Notes: a model not told the origin generated them from the letters alone. A DNA stretch of 64,000 bases from Rapana venosa (GCA_028751875.1 CM054155.1:51999298-52063297); one strand, 5' to 3'. Shown: positions 25,386 through 38,500, counted from the first letter of the stretch. Program-made: numbers and translations.

Positions 25386-27389
25386 AGGAATTCGAAAATG
25401 AATGAGTACCTATTGTTTATAATGCATCCTGTTTCCGGGGGGGGGGGGGTTTTTGGAGCAAATATCACAGCAATGCGTCAATAAAACTTTTTTTGTTTAG
25501 TGTGAATGGTAGTTTTAACCCCCGTCCCCAATTTTGGCCATCATGGAAAATAGAAGTACCGTTGCAAAGGGTGTTATTAGGGGGTTGGTGAAAAAACTTT
25601 AAACCGTTTTCTCAGAATTGAAATCGCTGTTCACCAATTTCAAAACCCAAAATTTTGTCTTTTATAGGTGAATAATGTTCAACATCAAAAAAAAGGGTAA
25701 TGATCGTAGTTTTTCAGAAAAATAACAACTAAATTTTTGCCCCAATTATCCCTTTAAGACTCCTTTTGAAAAAACACATTTTTTAAAAGTTGATACTGAA
25801 ACGAAAAAAAGGGATGTGGCTTTCCTTTTGTATTAGCTTGCCCTGTGCACCACCTCTAATGCCTCGATTGTTGAAATCCGTTTAATTTGTGAATATTGAA
25901 CGGCCCTTTCACAGTCAGCAGTGTCTCCCCCCCCTTTTTTTTACTAAAACACTATAACGTTCATTCGCTTTGTCTGCGTAAATATTTTGATCACTCTTCC
26001 TTTAAGTATTTTTTCTTCCTGCCCCTTTGCTTCTCTTTAATTAGGTTCTTTGTTTACTCTGCCCTTTTATTAGTGATTTAAAGCCCACATTTCTATTTTT
26101 TGCCATTCCTTTTCTATTCACAGTATTTTTTTTGCCTCAGATCAAGCTCCCAAAATACGCCCCTTTGTAGCCAGACTGTCAAAGGTTTCAAAAATTTTGG
26201 CGGGATTTTTTCTGACATTGTGAAGTTTATTTCCCCCATTTCTTCGAAAATATTTTCTTTCCCCCGAAAATGAGTCAGAGAAAAAAAACAGTTTTTTTTT
26301 TCCCCGGCTGAAATTTTGTTATAGGTACTTGAGCTTTTAAAGAAATACAGTGTTTATTTTTTTGGGGGGGTGTTGGAAAATGAGAGATGTAACTCAGACA
26401 TCCCCCATACACAATACAAAGTTATATACCAACCTGGCACCCGCGTGTATCTGATTTGGGGGAAAAGAGGCAAGAGAAACTCTGCAGCTACACAAACACA
26501 AAAATTTGCGGGAATCAGCGGTTTTCACAAAAGTCCACCTTCACTGAGACTTTTCCCACTGCAGAGCTGACACAGAAAGTCTTCATCAGTGAAAACCGTG
26601 AAAAATCTCGCTTTTTTCCCAAATCAACACGCACTCCCTTTCCCTAAGAAGGGTGACATGACTTTTTTTACATAGCACCAAAGTGAAAAAGTTGAAGAAA
26701 TTTTTTATATATATATAAATATTTTATTTTTAAAAATTTTTATAATATAAAATTAATAAATTTTATTTTTTTCTTTGAAGGAAAAAATTATTCAAAAGTA
26801 CACCACAATGTACGAGGTTTTAAAAGAAGAACTTAAACATTTACGCACTAATTCACAAAATTAAGGTTTAATTAAACAAATTTTACGGACCCCCGAAAAG
26901 GGTAAACCCTGTCACGGGATTGAGCAAGCTAGAGTAGTTTCTTTTATGGTGTTTTTTTGGTGTCTTTTGGGGCAAAAAAAACGACCGGGCGCCCCTGCAG
27001 AGATGGCAGAGATGTGTGGCAGGCTCTCACGCGAGAAGAACCTGCAGTGTAAAACGGGAGTCCCCCCTGAAAAGGGGCTTGTGGTCAGAAGAGAGAGAGG
27101 AGGGGAGAGAGGAGAAGGGAGAGAGAGAGAGAAGAGAGAAGAAAAGACAGCCAGCAACAACGACAGACGATAGGCGGCGGGAGGGGAGAGACAGAGACGA
27201 AAGAGAAAGCAAACAAAAAGACAGAGAGAATTTTTAAAACTCCGAACGGTTTAAGTACTCGGTTTTAGGCACAAAAAAACCGCAAGGGGGGGACGGGTTT
27301 TTGGAATGTAAAAAAAAATGAAACCCGGGGAAAAGTTTCCTCTACCATGCAATGAAAAAATGAAAGCATGGGGGGGGATAATTTAAAAT

Positions 27390-30180
27390 TCGATGTCAAT
27401 TTTTATTTTCACTTGAGTTCTCATCACCCAAAACCCCTTGGCCCTTGGCGGCGGGGGGGAAACATGAAAGACGATGCGGTAACCCTCCCCCATCCTCTCG
27501 GTCCTGCTCTGCGCAGTAGTCCCGATTTCTTCTTTCCTGGCCCATTTTGATTTTTTCCATCCAAAATTTTCTGTCTTCCCCCCCTTCCCCCCTTCGAGTT
27601 TCTGCAGGACTTTTTTTGGGCAGAGTGTTTTTGGCGGGTGCGGGGCCCAAACCAGTCGTTTTCTTCTTGACGATGGTGAAAAAGGGTTTTCCTTGGACCT
27701 CCCGCTGTGTTTTTTGAACTTGAAAAATTCTTGGTCTTTGTTTCCCCCAAAGTATCCCCCAGAGTTTTTAGGCTTTTTTTTCGGAATGACGGTTTCGTTT
27801 TGCGTTCGCAGTCCGCCCGGTTTTTCTTTTCCGACAGCAGGATTGATAAATTAGGGCTTTGTAGAGCTTTAGTTTGTTTGGGAAATGACTTTTTATTTTT
27901 CCCAAAATTGGTGGGGGTTTTTGGGCAGGAAGGTTGCAGGCTATTTGATTTTGATTTTTGTCGCATCCCCCGTCTTTTTGGTTTTGCCCCGGGGTATTTA
28001 AAAGCATTACCCCCTCCAGTGTTGGCCGTAATGAAATTTTTGCGGGGGCATTGCCTGCTTTCCCCAGTCTTTATTTTTTCCCCGAGTACTCCATCCCATT
28101 TCCCCCGCTTTTAAGTCGGTGTAAATTTGCAGCTCGCTTTACTTCGCCATGAGGTCAATGTCATCGGAAAACCGAAGTTTTTTGAGGGGTTCCGCCAATG
28201 GAAAAGGAGGGGGAAGTCTGGGGGTCTCTCTCATGATGTTTTCCCAAGACAATTGAAAGGACTGGAAAACAGGATCTTGTGGGCCAACTGTTTTTTTGAA
28301 GTAGTTCCGCCCCTAAATTTTTTCAAAAAAATGCATGCTTGCGGTTGTATAGTTTTGGATGGATTGACAGTTTCTTCAATGCAAACTTTGAGGACTGCCC
28401 CCCTTTCGTGAAATTTGTCAAAACCCCTTCTTGAAGTCGATGAAGTTGTGGAAAGGTCCTTTCTGTTTGGAGATTTTTTTCCACATGTGTGATTTAAAAA
28501 ATCTGTTCGATTGTGCCCGCCTCCCCTGAACCCAGTTTTTCCCTCTGCAAGGTGTTTTTCTGTTTCTTGAGTCGATTAAAAATAACTTGAGCATGATCTT
28601 GGGCGGGCGATGGGGTGTTTGTTCAAAGTTTTGGATTGGCGTAAATTCCCCCTTCGGGGCAGGTATGAGAGTGTTGGTCCATTCTGTTGGGCCATGTTTT
28701 TCTCCCAAAATCTTCTGACAGAAGCTGTACATATGTGATGACTTTTTTCGCCACCAGCTTGAGCATTTTGCGGTATTTGTCTGCCCCTGGGACTTTCCAC
28801 TTTTTAAACGGGGGCTTTTCCACTTTTTCCCAGAAAAGGTAAGGCGAGGGGCCTTTGATGTTGCGGCTTTCTCTTTATTTGTCTTGTCGGTTGTAGGGGT
28901 GTTTACGTTCTTGACAATATTAAACCCAAAATGTTAAAAGCAGCTGACTTCTGTGAGGGGGTTTTCCCGGAGCTGTCTTCAATGCTGATGTTTTGGTTTG
29001 AAGTGGTTTTGGGTTTCTTAAGGGGTCGATGCCTTTTTTTCTGTTCCCCTTTATGTTTTTTTTTTGATCTACAATGACACTGATCCCTTCCCCTTGGCCT
29101 TTTAAAAATGCTTCTTCCGAGATTGTGGCCTCCCGTATTTTTTAGGGTTTTGGAGACGGGTTGGTTTTTGTGTTTTGTATCGAGAGGTCCAAGTGATTGG
29201 TAGTCCATTGGTGTTTATTTCTCTGAAAAAAAGTACATCCTTCTGTTTTCGGAGCCTCATTGAAATTTTTGGGAGGTCATTGATGTCATTTTCCAGGAGG
29301 GTTAATGCCCCAAAAAAAAGTCCGCAAGTAGCTTGGAAACCTCCCCACTCTGGGGCTTTCGTTTGTCCACGTAAAAATTTTAACGTGGGGTTTTAGTGTT
29401 TTTTTTTTTCGCTTATTTTGAATACCCAGCACAAAGGGCGTGGTCGCTGCCCTTTTCCTAGGGTAGTTTTGTTTGGCTCGTTGAGTGGTTTGAAGCGCCC
29501 CTGGTGTTAAAATAAAATCATTTGGTTTTATTTGCCCTTTGGGCAGCCGGTGTTCCTTGATGCTTGTGGGGTAGAGGGTATTTGGGAAGGAAGTCGTGGG
29601 GCGGCAAACTCAGCAAAGTATCCCCCTTCGTTGGTCTTTCCCCGTTCCAAATGAAACTGTTTCCCGGCCCTTGGTTGTAAAAGTCAGGACCTACTTTGGC
29701 GTTAAAATCCCCCTTGGGTGATGATGATGCCTTCGGTATTTTCTTAATGGTCACTTCAAGATCTTCTAAATTTTCTACTTCTTCATCGTTGGTCAGATGA
29801 TGGGCAAAAATTTTTGTGGTGATGTTTTTGGGCTTTGGGACCCCGGGGGCTATAATCCTGCTGGGGAAACCCGGGGTAAGTGATATGACCCCCACTTTCC
29901 CGTCTGCAAAAAATGCCATATTTGGTGATGTTTCTCTTGGCCCCCTGTACCAGATTGTTCCTTCTTCGTCAAAGTCCACAAATCCCGTCCTCTCATTTCC
30001 CAGTCCCAAAATGCCCATTTTATCGGCTAAGCTCTACTTAGTTTTTTTGATTTTTTTGCAATGGTAGAGTTACGGACGTTCCTGTCCAATGGTGATTGTT
30101 TTTCTAAGGGGCTTAAGTTTTTTTAAACCCCGTAGCTGACTTGTCACTTCCACCTGGTGTTTATCAATGGAAAACGCGGT
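27390..30180 (-). mobile_element. RTE-like LINE, minus strand, extremely frameshifted
   Basis: The minus strand holds the relic of an endonuclease-RT protein. From high coordinates these are an NVR-type start near 30085, EGTIWYRGPRE near 29955, NDEEVENLEDLEVTIKKIPK near 29780, GDFNAKVGPD near 29710, and a HDFLPKYPLPHK block near 29580. The RT follows: WTNTLIPAPKGEF near 28680, an IMLKLFL block near 28590 and HNFIDFKKGF near 28440. The catalytic motif at 28160-28171 reads FSDD, not FADD. A 3' part continues to about 27390. Most of the damage is added or lost bases in homopolymers, as in the rest of this block, so part of it may be sequencing error. It is a different RTE-like family from the element at 17.6-20.3 kb, judging by motif wording. 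Confidence 0.75.
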
Positions 30181-30547
30181 CGTTTTTAACCCCGGGCCTC
30201 GACCCATCCCGGGACATTTTGGCTTTGATTTGTCTTTATGTTTTTTCTGTGGGTTAGGTATTCCTTGGTGGCCAATCTCCCCTCCAAGTTCAAAATTTTT
30301 TGGGTTTTTTTTATTTGGGGGGCTCCCCCCATGCGAAGGTTGTATGGGGTTCTGGGTACCGTAGCGTAGCAAGGGAATTCTTTTATGATGACCTGTTGTA
30401 TACAAAAATTTTCTCTTCCCCCGGGTTTTTATTTCTTATCGCCCCTTCAGCAGTAAATACATTTTTTAAACTTATTTTTCAGAAAAATTTAAATGCCCCC
30501 TAGTATCGTATTTTGTATCAAATTTAAAAATTGCCTAACTTAAGTTT

Positions 30548-30725
30548 GTCAACACACACACACAAACACACACACCAAAACCCCAAACACAACGCCAAAA
30601 CCCACACAAATTACAAACAACACCACCACAAACACACACAAAATATATATATATATTATTATAAATATATATGAGAGAGAGAGAAGAGAGAGGGAGAGAG
30701 AGAGAGAGAGAGAGAGGAGGAAGGA
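30548..30725. repeat. Compound (CA)n, (TA)n and (GA)n
   Basis: A CA-rich tract (30548-30640) runs into (TA)n (about 30642-30672) and then (GA)n with breaks (30672-30725). Confidence 0.9.
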
Positions 30726-33700
30726 AAAGAATGAAACAAATTTTTTTTGGGGTGAATGGATAAGTTTCGCTTTTACACCAGCCCCGAGGCCACCCACCCA
30801 TTCCTTTCCCAAAGAAAAATGCAAAGGAAAAAGCCAAAACCTCAAATTAAAAAAATTTCATAAAAAAATTTCAATAAAATAAAAAACAAAAAACAAACAA
30901 AAAAAACAAATGAGCAAAAAAACAAACTTGAAATTATATTTAGACACTGAATCCATTTCAAAACTTTAGCAAATCCCCCATTCCCCCCTACCATCTCTAA
31001 CATCATTTTTTTTACAATTTTACACATAGTTTACATATACAATACACCACGTATGCGAACAAACAAATAGATAAAAAAAAATTAAATCGGGGGAAACAGT
31101 CAACAGAAGAAAAAGGGGGGAGAGAGAGAGAAAAGAGAGAGAGAGAGATAGAAAAGGAAGAGAGGAGGAAAAAAAAAGACAGACAGACAGGAAAAAGACC
31201 AGACAGCCCAAAGCAAGGAGGAGGGAAAAAGAAAGGCATTTAAATATTTATAATATGGGAAAAATACCCCTCAAATTCCCTAGACAAAAAAAATATAAAA
31301 ATTTTCAACAAAACGTTTTTAAGAGTCTGTGGAACTTTTCTTAAATGATGAAGACTTTACTTTTTTTTTGGGATTATCAGGGATTTATTCCATATTTTAC
31401 CCCCTGATTAAAAGAGCTGAAAAGGTCAATTTCTTGGGTGGGGAAAGAAATAAAAAACGTTTACCCCGAAAAGTCTTTACCAAAATTTTTATTTAGGTAG
31501 GTGGTGCTAGATTATCATAATTTTGTACTGAAAAATACCTTTATTAAAATGGCATTTGGGTTAAAAAGGAAAAAATATTTATTTCTTTAATCTTCAGTTT
31601 GAAGGAAAGGTTTGAGGAGTATCATTTCAGAGAACGTTGTATAACCTAAATTTTTAAAAAGTTTTTATTTCTGGTCCCAAAAAGTTACGATAATCAAATT
31701 GGCTGTAGTAACTGAAAAATAACTTCCGACTTGTTTCAGTAAATGCTTTTTTGTTTAGCTGGAATACTTTTGAGATAGCTTCTTTTTATAGTTTGAAAGT
31801 GATTGACCAGGAAAGTTGTGTCTACGTTAAGCCCAAAATTGTGAGAACACCCTTTTCCAAAACCGTATCATAAATTTTTTGATTTTGCATTTTATTGAAA
31901 ATTTTTTCTTTTTTGCCTTTTTGTTATTAAAAATTAAGATTTTCAGGATGAAGAGCCCTATGATTAAGATAGGGCCAAAATAAGTTTATTATATTTTCTG
32001 TACCTTTCATATTTACTTGCTTTGTCCCTTAGTATGAATTTTCGTTCACCAAAAAAGTTTACAAAAAAGATAAACTTTGTGGGAAAATATGCCCAAAAAA
32101 CCCAAGCCCCTGTCTAGGGACCCCAAAATAAACTTTTTCAAAACACAAAAAACTTCAATAGAATCGGCAACCCTCGTTCCTTTTTCAACTTGGAAAAATT
32201 TTGGGTAAATTTAAAATTCGAAAAAAAATTAAAATGAGTTTTCATATCAAATTGGGGAAGGGTTCGCAAAAATTTGAAATCAATAAGCTTTTCCTCTTTA
32301 CTTAATTTAAACCCCTATTTTCTTTGGGGGTCGCAAATTTAATCTTAAGTCAAAAATTAGCTTGGGCCAAAAAAAAACAAAATTCCCTTTTTGGTTATGG
32401 GACCTTTACTGGGTAAAAAAATTTTTTTAAAAGGCCACCGCACCCATCTTTAACTTTTCCCTAAAATACCCTTCTCCCAAACCGAAATTTTTGGTTTTTA
32501 AAAGATTAACAAACCCCTTTGGCCCTCCCCCTTTTTGTTTTCCCCGGCCAAATGGAAACCCCCCCTTTTCATTCCCAAAACCTACCCTTATTCTTAAACC
32601 GCTCAAAAACATATTTCCCCCCTTTCCCCCAATACTTTTTTTTCAAACAATTTCACCCAATGTTTTTGTGTTTTTGTTTTTGGAATTGGAGGCCCCTTTT
32701 TTATTGTTTAAAAGGTCATGCCTTTAAAAGGTCAACCCTTTTTTTTTTCCAAGGTTCCCCCAAATAAATTCCCTAATTTTTTAAAGTCTTTAATAAATGG
32801 GTGGGTTGGTGTTTTGGGGGTTTTGTTTGGTGGGTTTTAGTCGGCCTTTATTTTCAAAAATGTTTAAGGAGAAAATTGGGGGGCCTTAAAATATTTTTCC
32901 CGCAAAAGGGTCAAATTTGTTTGTTAAAAAATCAGCCCAAAAATTTTTAAATTTTTTATATTTTAAAATTGTTAAAAGGAAAAAAGGTTTTTCCGAAACC
33001 CTGAGGGGAAATGGTTAAAAAACAATGAAGGACTTTTCAAGTTTTTAAGGGGCTTAAAAGAAAGTTGATAATCGGGGGAAATTTGGGGGATTTTAAATCA
33101 TAAAACAAATTTTTTGCCCAAAAGCACAAGGAAAACCTTTTTCAATAAAATTTTAGAAAAGAATTGTAATATTTTTCGGACCTTCAAATTTTTTCAGAAT
33201 TTAGCTGGTTTTTTTTAAAAAACCATTTTTTTAAAATCATGAAAAAAAACAACAAACCCAATGTTTTTCAAAATTTTTTTAAAAAAACGTTTTTTAATTT
33301 GTTTATTTAAAAGAAAATTTTTTTCCACAAAAAAAATTTTTGAAGGGCAAATTTGCAAAAGGGAAAAATTTAATGGAGATTTATGAAAGTTTAAACAGAT
33401 TTTGGGTCCGGGGGACCTAAAATTTTTCTGGTTTTTTCAGGTTGTTTTTTTTTTATTTTTGTTTTTTAAATTGCATCTTGCCGTTTTCTTAAAGCTTGTC
33501 GGTACTGAAATGGCTGATTGATTTCTGATTAAACCAGGAGGTTTTTTTTAGTTTTGCACGATTAATTTCAAAAGGTCTGTTGTCAAAAAAAAGGGAAAAG
33601 GATGATACAAGCAGAAAGAGCTTATTGGGTCGGAATACGATTAAACATTTGGGGAATTGGTTTTAAAAAATCGACGAAATTCATCAGCATCTTTAACTTC

Positions 33701-35199
33701 GGGAGGAAATTTATGTGGCTCATCTAGGTATCTTAGCCCTGTTTGGACCATGTAGACATATTGGAAAAAATCCCAAGCCAAACCTGGAACAGAGTTTTAT
33801 TATATTTAAAAGAGAAGAGAAAAGGAAGGGGAGAGGACGAGGTTAATATAATACATAAAACATACAACATTACACACAAATATTATATAATTTATATATA
33901 AAATATATAATATATATAATGTATTTTGGCGTGTGGGGTGGTGTTATAAGGTTTGTTATGATAATTCTATGTTTATTGTGGTATCTATTTATGGCGGAGA
34001 GTGTTTGTGTGTGTATCTTTTTCTCTCTTCTCTCTCCTTTTCTCTTTTCCCCTCACTTTTATTATATTTTTAAATATTATATATAATATAAAATAAATTA
34101 TATTATAAAAATTACAACAAACCCTTTAAATTATATTTACTCAAAATACAAAAATATAAAAAATCTTTCATAGAAGTTTTTTAAGGTGATTTGGGGGGGG
34201 TAGGGGTGGGGGTCAGGGGGAACCCCAGGGGGGGGGGGGGGATTACGAAGGGGGGGGCGAGTTTAGGAAAAAACTGTTCCCCTTTCCAAAAACGAAAGAA
34301 AACCCCTTTTAAAACAAAAAAAGAAAACAAAAAAAATAAAAGACCGAACAGATTTTTGTGATACATATACAAAATGTACAATTTAAAGTTTGTTTCGGTA
34401 CAGTTTCCAAAAACATAAATGGATGTCAGTGCCTACACTTTTAACCCGTACCGTTTTCCCTTTTGTCGAGTTTAAAAATTGTGGGGGCTATTGCGTAACA
34501 TAAAGGGAAAGCATGCAGTAAACAGGGTTAAATTGAAGGTGTGTCACAATGTTTTTTCCCCCTTATTGGCTAAGGCCCAAAAACCCGGCGCGATAATGTG
34601 ACAAATGTGATTGTGGCTTTCTGTTTTAAACGGTGAACTTGGCAGTGGGAGGAAAAATCCCAAGGAAAAGTTGTTCAAGACAGTCCCGTCTGAAAAAGGT
34701 GGTTTTGGTCATGCCAGGCGGCTAGTTCCTGATGCCGAACAATTTTGTGGTGGAAAAGGGAAGAGTGGGTTTTTTAGGAAAGCAGAGAGAGAGAGAGGGA
34801 GGAGAGAGGGGGGGGGGGGGGGAGGGAAGTAGAGGGAGAGAAGTCATTAAAGGGAAAAAAAGAAAGAGGAAGGAGGAGCGAGAAAAAAAGAAGCTAAAAC
34901 AAAAAGAAAGCCCAAGGGGAGGGGGGATTGTATAAAAACGAGAAAAACATCAACCGATGTTTTAAATCACGATTAAAAAGTAAAATAAATGGATAAAAGA
35001 TAAAAAGAATAACATAAAACATACAATAACAAAGTTATCAATCGACACGGTTGTCCTGTCTGATATGCCTGCTCGCAAAACCAGAACGTTGCAGGGGGCT
35101 CTCCCTTTAAAGGAAAGGGCTTGCGTAGTGTCGCGTTTTAACAAATTTATTTGGGCCAAAGCCGTGAAAATATCAAAAAAACATAGGGCTATAGGGGCT

Positions 35200-36050
35200 G
35201 TGTGTTGATGAAGAAAAAAACCTGGAGTGAAATGGTAAGAAAAGAAAAACGGAGTGTAGTGGTTTAAAACTGAAACAACACTGGAGTGAAGGGTGAAGAA
35301 TGAAACAACAGGAGTGTAGTGGTGATGGGAAATGAAACAACACTGGAGGTATGGGAAAAACTGAAAAAACACTGGGTGTCGTGGGGAAAAAAAGAAACAA
35401 CACTGGAGTTAGGGAAAAACTGAACAATACTGAGTTAGGGGGAAAAAAACGAAACAAACTGGAGTTAGTGGTAAGAAATGAAACAAAAGGGAGTGTAGGG
35501 TGAAGAATGAAACAATATGGGGTAGTGGTAAGAAATGAAACCAAACTGGATATAATGGTGAAAAAAAACAATACGGAGTGTAGTGGTGAAAACTGAAAAA
35601 AAATATGGGGTTTTAGTGGTTTAAGACGAAACCAAACTGGAGTAATGGGGAAAACTGAAAAAAAAGAGGGTATAATGGTGAGAACGAAACCAAACTGGAG
35701 TGTTGTGGTGAAGAACTGAAACAACACTGGAGTGTAGTGGTGAAGAACTGAAACAACACTGGAGTGTAGTGGTGAAGAACTGAAACAATACTGGAGTGTA
35801 GTGGTGAAGAACTGAAACCAAACTGGAGTATAATGGTGAAAAACTGAAACAATACTGGAGTGTAGTGGTGAAGAACTGAAACAATACTGGAGTGTAGTGG
35901 TGAAGAACTGAAACCAAACTGGAGTATAATGGTGAAAAACTGAAACAAGACTGGAGTATAATGGTGAAGAACTGAAACCAAACTGGAGTGTAGTGGTGAA
36001 GAACGGAAACAACACTGGAGTGTAGTGGTGATGAACTGAAACACAACTAA
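35200..36050. repeat. 32-bp minisatellite array 1
   Basis: Tandem units of 32 bp, for example TGGTGAAGAACTGAAAC followed by AACACTGGAGTGTAG, repeat about 26 times. Units are regular at 35700-36040 and increasingly smeared toward 35200, inside the low-quality block. Since 32 is not a multiple of 3 and the unit lacks stops on the minus strand, all three minus frames stay open and give a 32-residue protein period (HHYTPV, FFTTTLQ). This is arithmetic and not evidence of coding. Confidence 0.95.
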
Positions 36051-36061
36051 GTCAACAACTT

Positions 36062-36088
36062 ACTTACTTACTTACTTACTTACTTACG
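36062..36088. repeat. (ACTT)n microsatellite
   Basis: About seven tandem ACTT units directly follow the 32-bp array. Confidence 0.95.
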
Positions 36089-36089
36089 G

Positions 36090-36650
36090 TGAGTAATTGA
36101 CAGCTGAAATACACAACAAGAATAAGCCCAAAGCACACACGTGCAAATGTTTTACATATCAATGTATCATCTTGTGAAGTTTCAGTCTGTACCACTAGAC
36201 CCCTCCATATACACATAATTATGTGTGCAATGCATAAATGAATTAGAAGATTCATGTAATGACACACTGTTATAAAATGCCTCAGCTAGGAGTGATTCAG
36301 TGATAAAAACACAAGGCCAATGAAATGAAGAGAAGTACAAGATACAAATGTCACGTACAAAGAGGAGAACAACATGCACACATGATGTCAGGGCAGCTCC
36401 AACCACGCACACATTGGGAAGCGTCATTACGATAGGTCTTCAGGGCTTCTAACCTCAGTGCTACTGCATCATCATCATCATGATGTGTATGCATATGTGC
36501 AAATAAAGAAATGCGGTCGAGCTTTCAACACTGTTTATCTATTTTAAATGTAGGTATGAATGTAGCATAATATCAAACATGGTATAGAACTGAAAGATGT
36601 CTGCTGCTGACTCAAACCAAATGAGAACATTTAAATTACTTTAACTTCCA
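36090..36650. other. No gene seen
   Basis: Ordinary sequence with (ATC)n near 36471. The 81- and 63-residue minus-strand open frames here are not recognised. Confidence 0.4.
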
Positions 36651-36654
36651 TTTT

Positions 36655-37920
36655 CACTTAGAAAATGACAAGAAACTTGCACTTATGTATGATAGAGGGA
36701 ACTTTGATGGCCTCATGAGTCTTTCTTCACCAGCAAGAAAGGAACTGCTATGGTGGATTGGGAATATTGACAATGCCTTTAAATCTGCGTCTGATCCAGA
36801 GCCTGAATTGACTATAAGATCAGATGCCAGTAAGGAGGGCTGGGGATGTTCATTCAAGGACCACTGCTCTGGTGGTGTATAGCTGCCTGTTGAAGTAGAC
36901 TACCATATCAATCATCCTGAACTTAACGCAATCCTTTTTTCCTTTACAGTGTTTTGAGAAGGATATAGCAGGTAAAGCACTTCAAGTCTTAGCAGACAGC
37001 ACTACAGCTGTTGGTTGTATTAAACATTTTGGTACCAGGAATTCACCATCATACAATGACATTACTTCTACTATATGGACATTGTGTATTACTAAGAGCG
37101 TTGGCCTTTCAGCAGCATGTATATGAAGGAGAGACAACATGACAGCTGACATAGAATCAAAGAAAATAAACCTGGATGCTGAATGGTAGCTCAACCCTGC
37201 TATGCTGTATAACCCACTTCCATATTTGCACGCCGAACCCTCTGTAGATTTATTTGCCTCAAGGATAAACAAGCAGTTTGCATGCTATATTAGTTACAGG
37301 CCTGACCCAGAAGCCTATGCAGTGGATGCCTTTTTTCTATTTCATGGACATTCACTGAGTTCTATGCACTTCCTCCTTTTAGTGTGATTCTGCAAGTTCA
37401 AAACGTATGCCAAGAGAAGACCACAGACGTATTGATTGTCCCGAGCTGGAAGACACAAGTCTGCTGGGCAGTCCTATCCAGTATGCATATAGCAGAACCT
37501 GTTCCCCTTCCAACAGCCAGGGATGTCTTTCTTCTTCCAAGCCATCCACGCAAAATACATCCCCTTGTAAAATAAAAAGGTGGAGCCTACATCTTTTGGC
37601 ATGCAGAATATCAGGGAAGGGTTCGGAGATAAAGGATTGACAGATACTGCAGCAGACCTGATTTTGGAATCCTGGTGACCAGCAACTTGGGTTGGATATA
37701 ATTGTTATATTAAGAAGTGGAAAAACTATGCCGTCAGTAGTCAGAAAACTTTTCGCAAATATTATAGCAAAGCTGTTACTCCGAACTTTGGACAGGTGGT
37801 TTTGGACATCTACCTTAGTAAACAATGTGTCATATCTGGATTGAGTTTTGTTGTACACAGTGAGTCTTCACTGAACAAAGCTTCATCAATTTGTTGCAGA
37901 CCTGACTTTCATTGGATGAG
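36655..37920 (+). mobile_element. DIRS-like retrotransposon remnant: RNase H region and start of tyrosine recombinase
   Basis: The plus strand carries ELLWWIGNIDNAFKS near 36745 and the RNase H start TIRSDASKEGWGCSF near 36815. VDYHINHPELNAI near 36895, a VLADSTTAVG-type block near 36990, and VDLFASRINKQ with YISYRPDPEAYAVDAF near 37247-37330 follow. This order (RNase H, then a VDLFAS block) is characteristic of DIRS-type elements, which integrate with a tyrosine recombinase. From about 37645 the frame-corrected sequence reads TAADLILESW and YNCYIKKWKNYA, resembling the N-terminal core-binding part of such recombinases. No catalytic recombinase residues are present before the match ends near 37920. 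Stops at 36880 and 37184 and several shifts show it is dead. The RT domain is missing upstream. Confidence 0.8.
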
Positions 37921-38013
37921 GTATGTTGGATGTGTTTTGTATGTGTACTAGGTTACTTCAGTCTCGCGTGATTTCACTGTACGAGAAATGGATGAGAAAT
38001 AGTTTGATAGCTA

Positions 38014-38500
38014 AACTATACTTATGCTAGAAAGGTAGAGTTTAATTAAGATAATTTGAATCTATTGGAGCGATGAGAAATTATGCGCCCTCCCAAATGG
38101 TTTGAGGTAATCCCCTGATGAACATACCCTCCCTGCTGTAAGCTTAGTGAACACATATATGCTAAATATTGTCTTGCCTGCTTCCCCCTAATATATTAAA
38201 CATAATTCTAATTAAACTCCACCTTCCTAGTGTAAGCCCAGCTTAAATACGAATTCAACAACAAGAGGGTTAATTAAGGTTAAGTATGATATTTTGATTT
38301 TATTGGAGGGAAGAGGAATTACACCAGATGTAGCAGTGGAGCAGTTGCTAATCAAGTCAGTATTTAGCATATGTGTCCACCAGGCTTACACTAGGGAGAG
38401 TATGTTCATCAGGATTATCACAAATCATTGGGGAGGGCGAGTAATTTTTCTTCCCTCCAATAGATTCAAAATAATCCTAATTAACCATCTTGTTGAATTC
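38014..38500. repeat. Cluster of nested inverted repeats (foldback-like)
   Basis: Three imperfect inverted pairs overlap. Pair A is 38014-38060 with 38205-38250 (GTAGAGTTTAATTA against its complement). Pair B is 38041-38178 with 38351-38484; both carry TTGAATCTATTGGAG, the CGCCCTCCC block and CTGATGAACATA on opposite strands. Pair C is 38262-38330 with 38428-38497 (GAATTCAACA, GGTTAATTA, TTGGAGGGAAGA). The B/C part looks like a 240-bp palindromic unit with about 70-bp terminal arms, and 38041-38178 looks like a partial second unit in the other orientation. It could be a MITE or foldback element, or terminal repeats left by the adjacent DIRS-like element. No transposase is present. Confidence 0.7.

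Larger units (their letters stand above)
23450..35450. other. Homopolymer-smeared block, low sequence reliability
   Basis: From about 23450 the texture changes abruptly. Runs of 3-9 identical bases dominate (for example 13 G at 25437-25449 and long G runs near 34226 and 34811), and coding relics inside it are frameshifted every few codons. Texture is normal before 23.4 kb and again after about 35.6 kb. Apart from the RTE-like LINE at 27.4-30.2 kb and the microsatellites listed separately, I recognise no gene. AT-rich (TA)n patches occur near 26700-26770 and 33840-34150, and a GA/G-rich patch at 34780-34930. I infer a poorly polished long-read segment, but cannot exclude genuine decay. Confidence 0.6.

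Noticed and set aside
35173..36046. 280-residue Phe/Ser/His/Tyr-rich minus-strand repeat protein
   Set aside because: It is the 32-bp array read in minus frames; the period explains all open frames equally.
35200..36050. CRISPR-like array with repeats of about 32 bp
   Set aside because: Units are head-to-tail with no spacers, and the context is eukaryotic.
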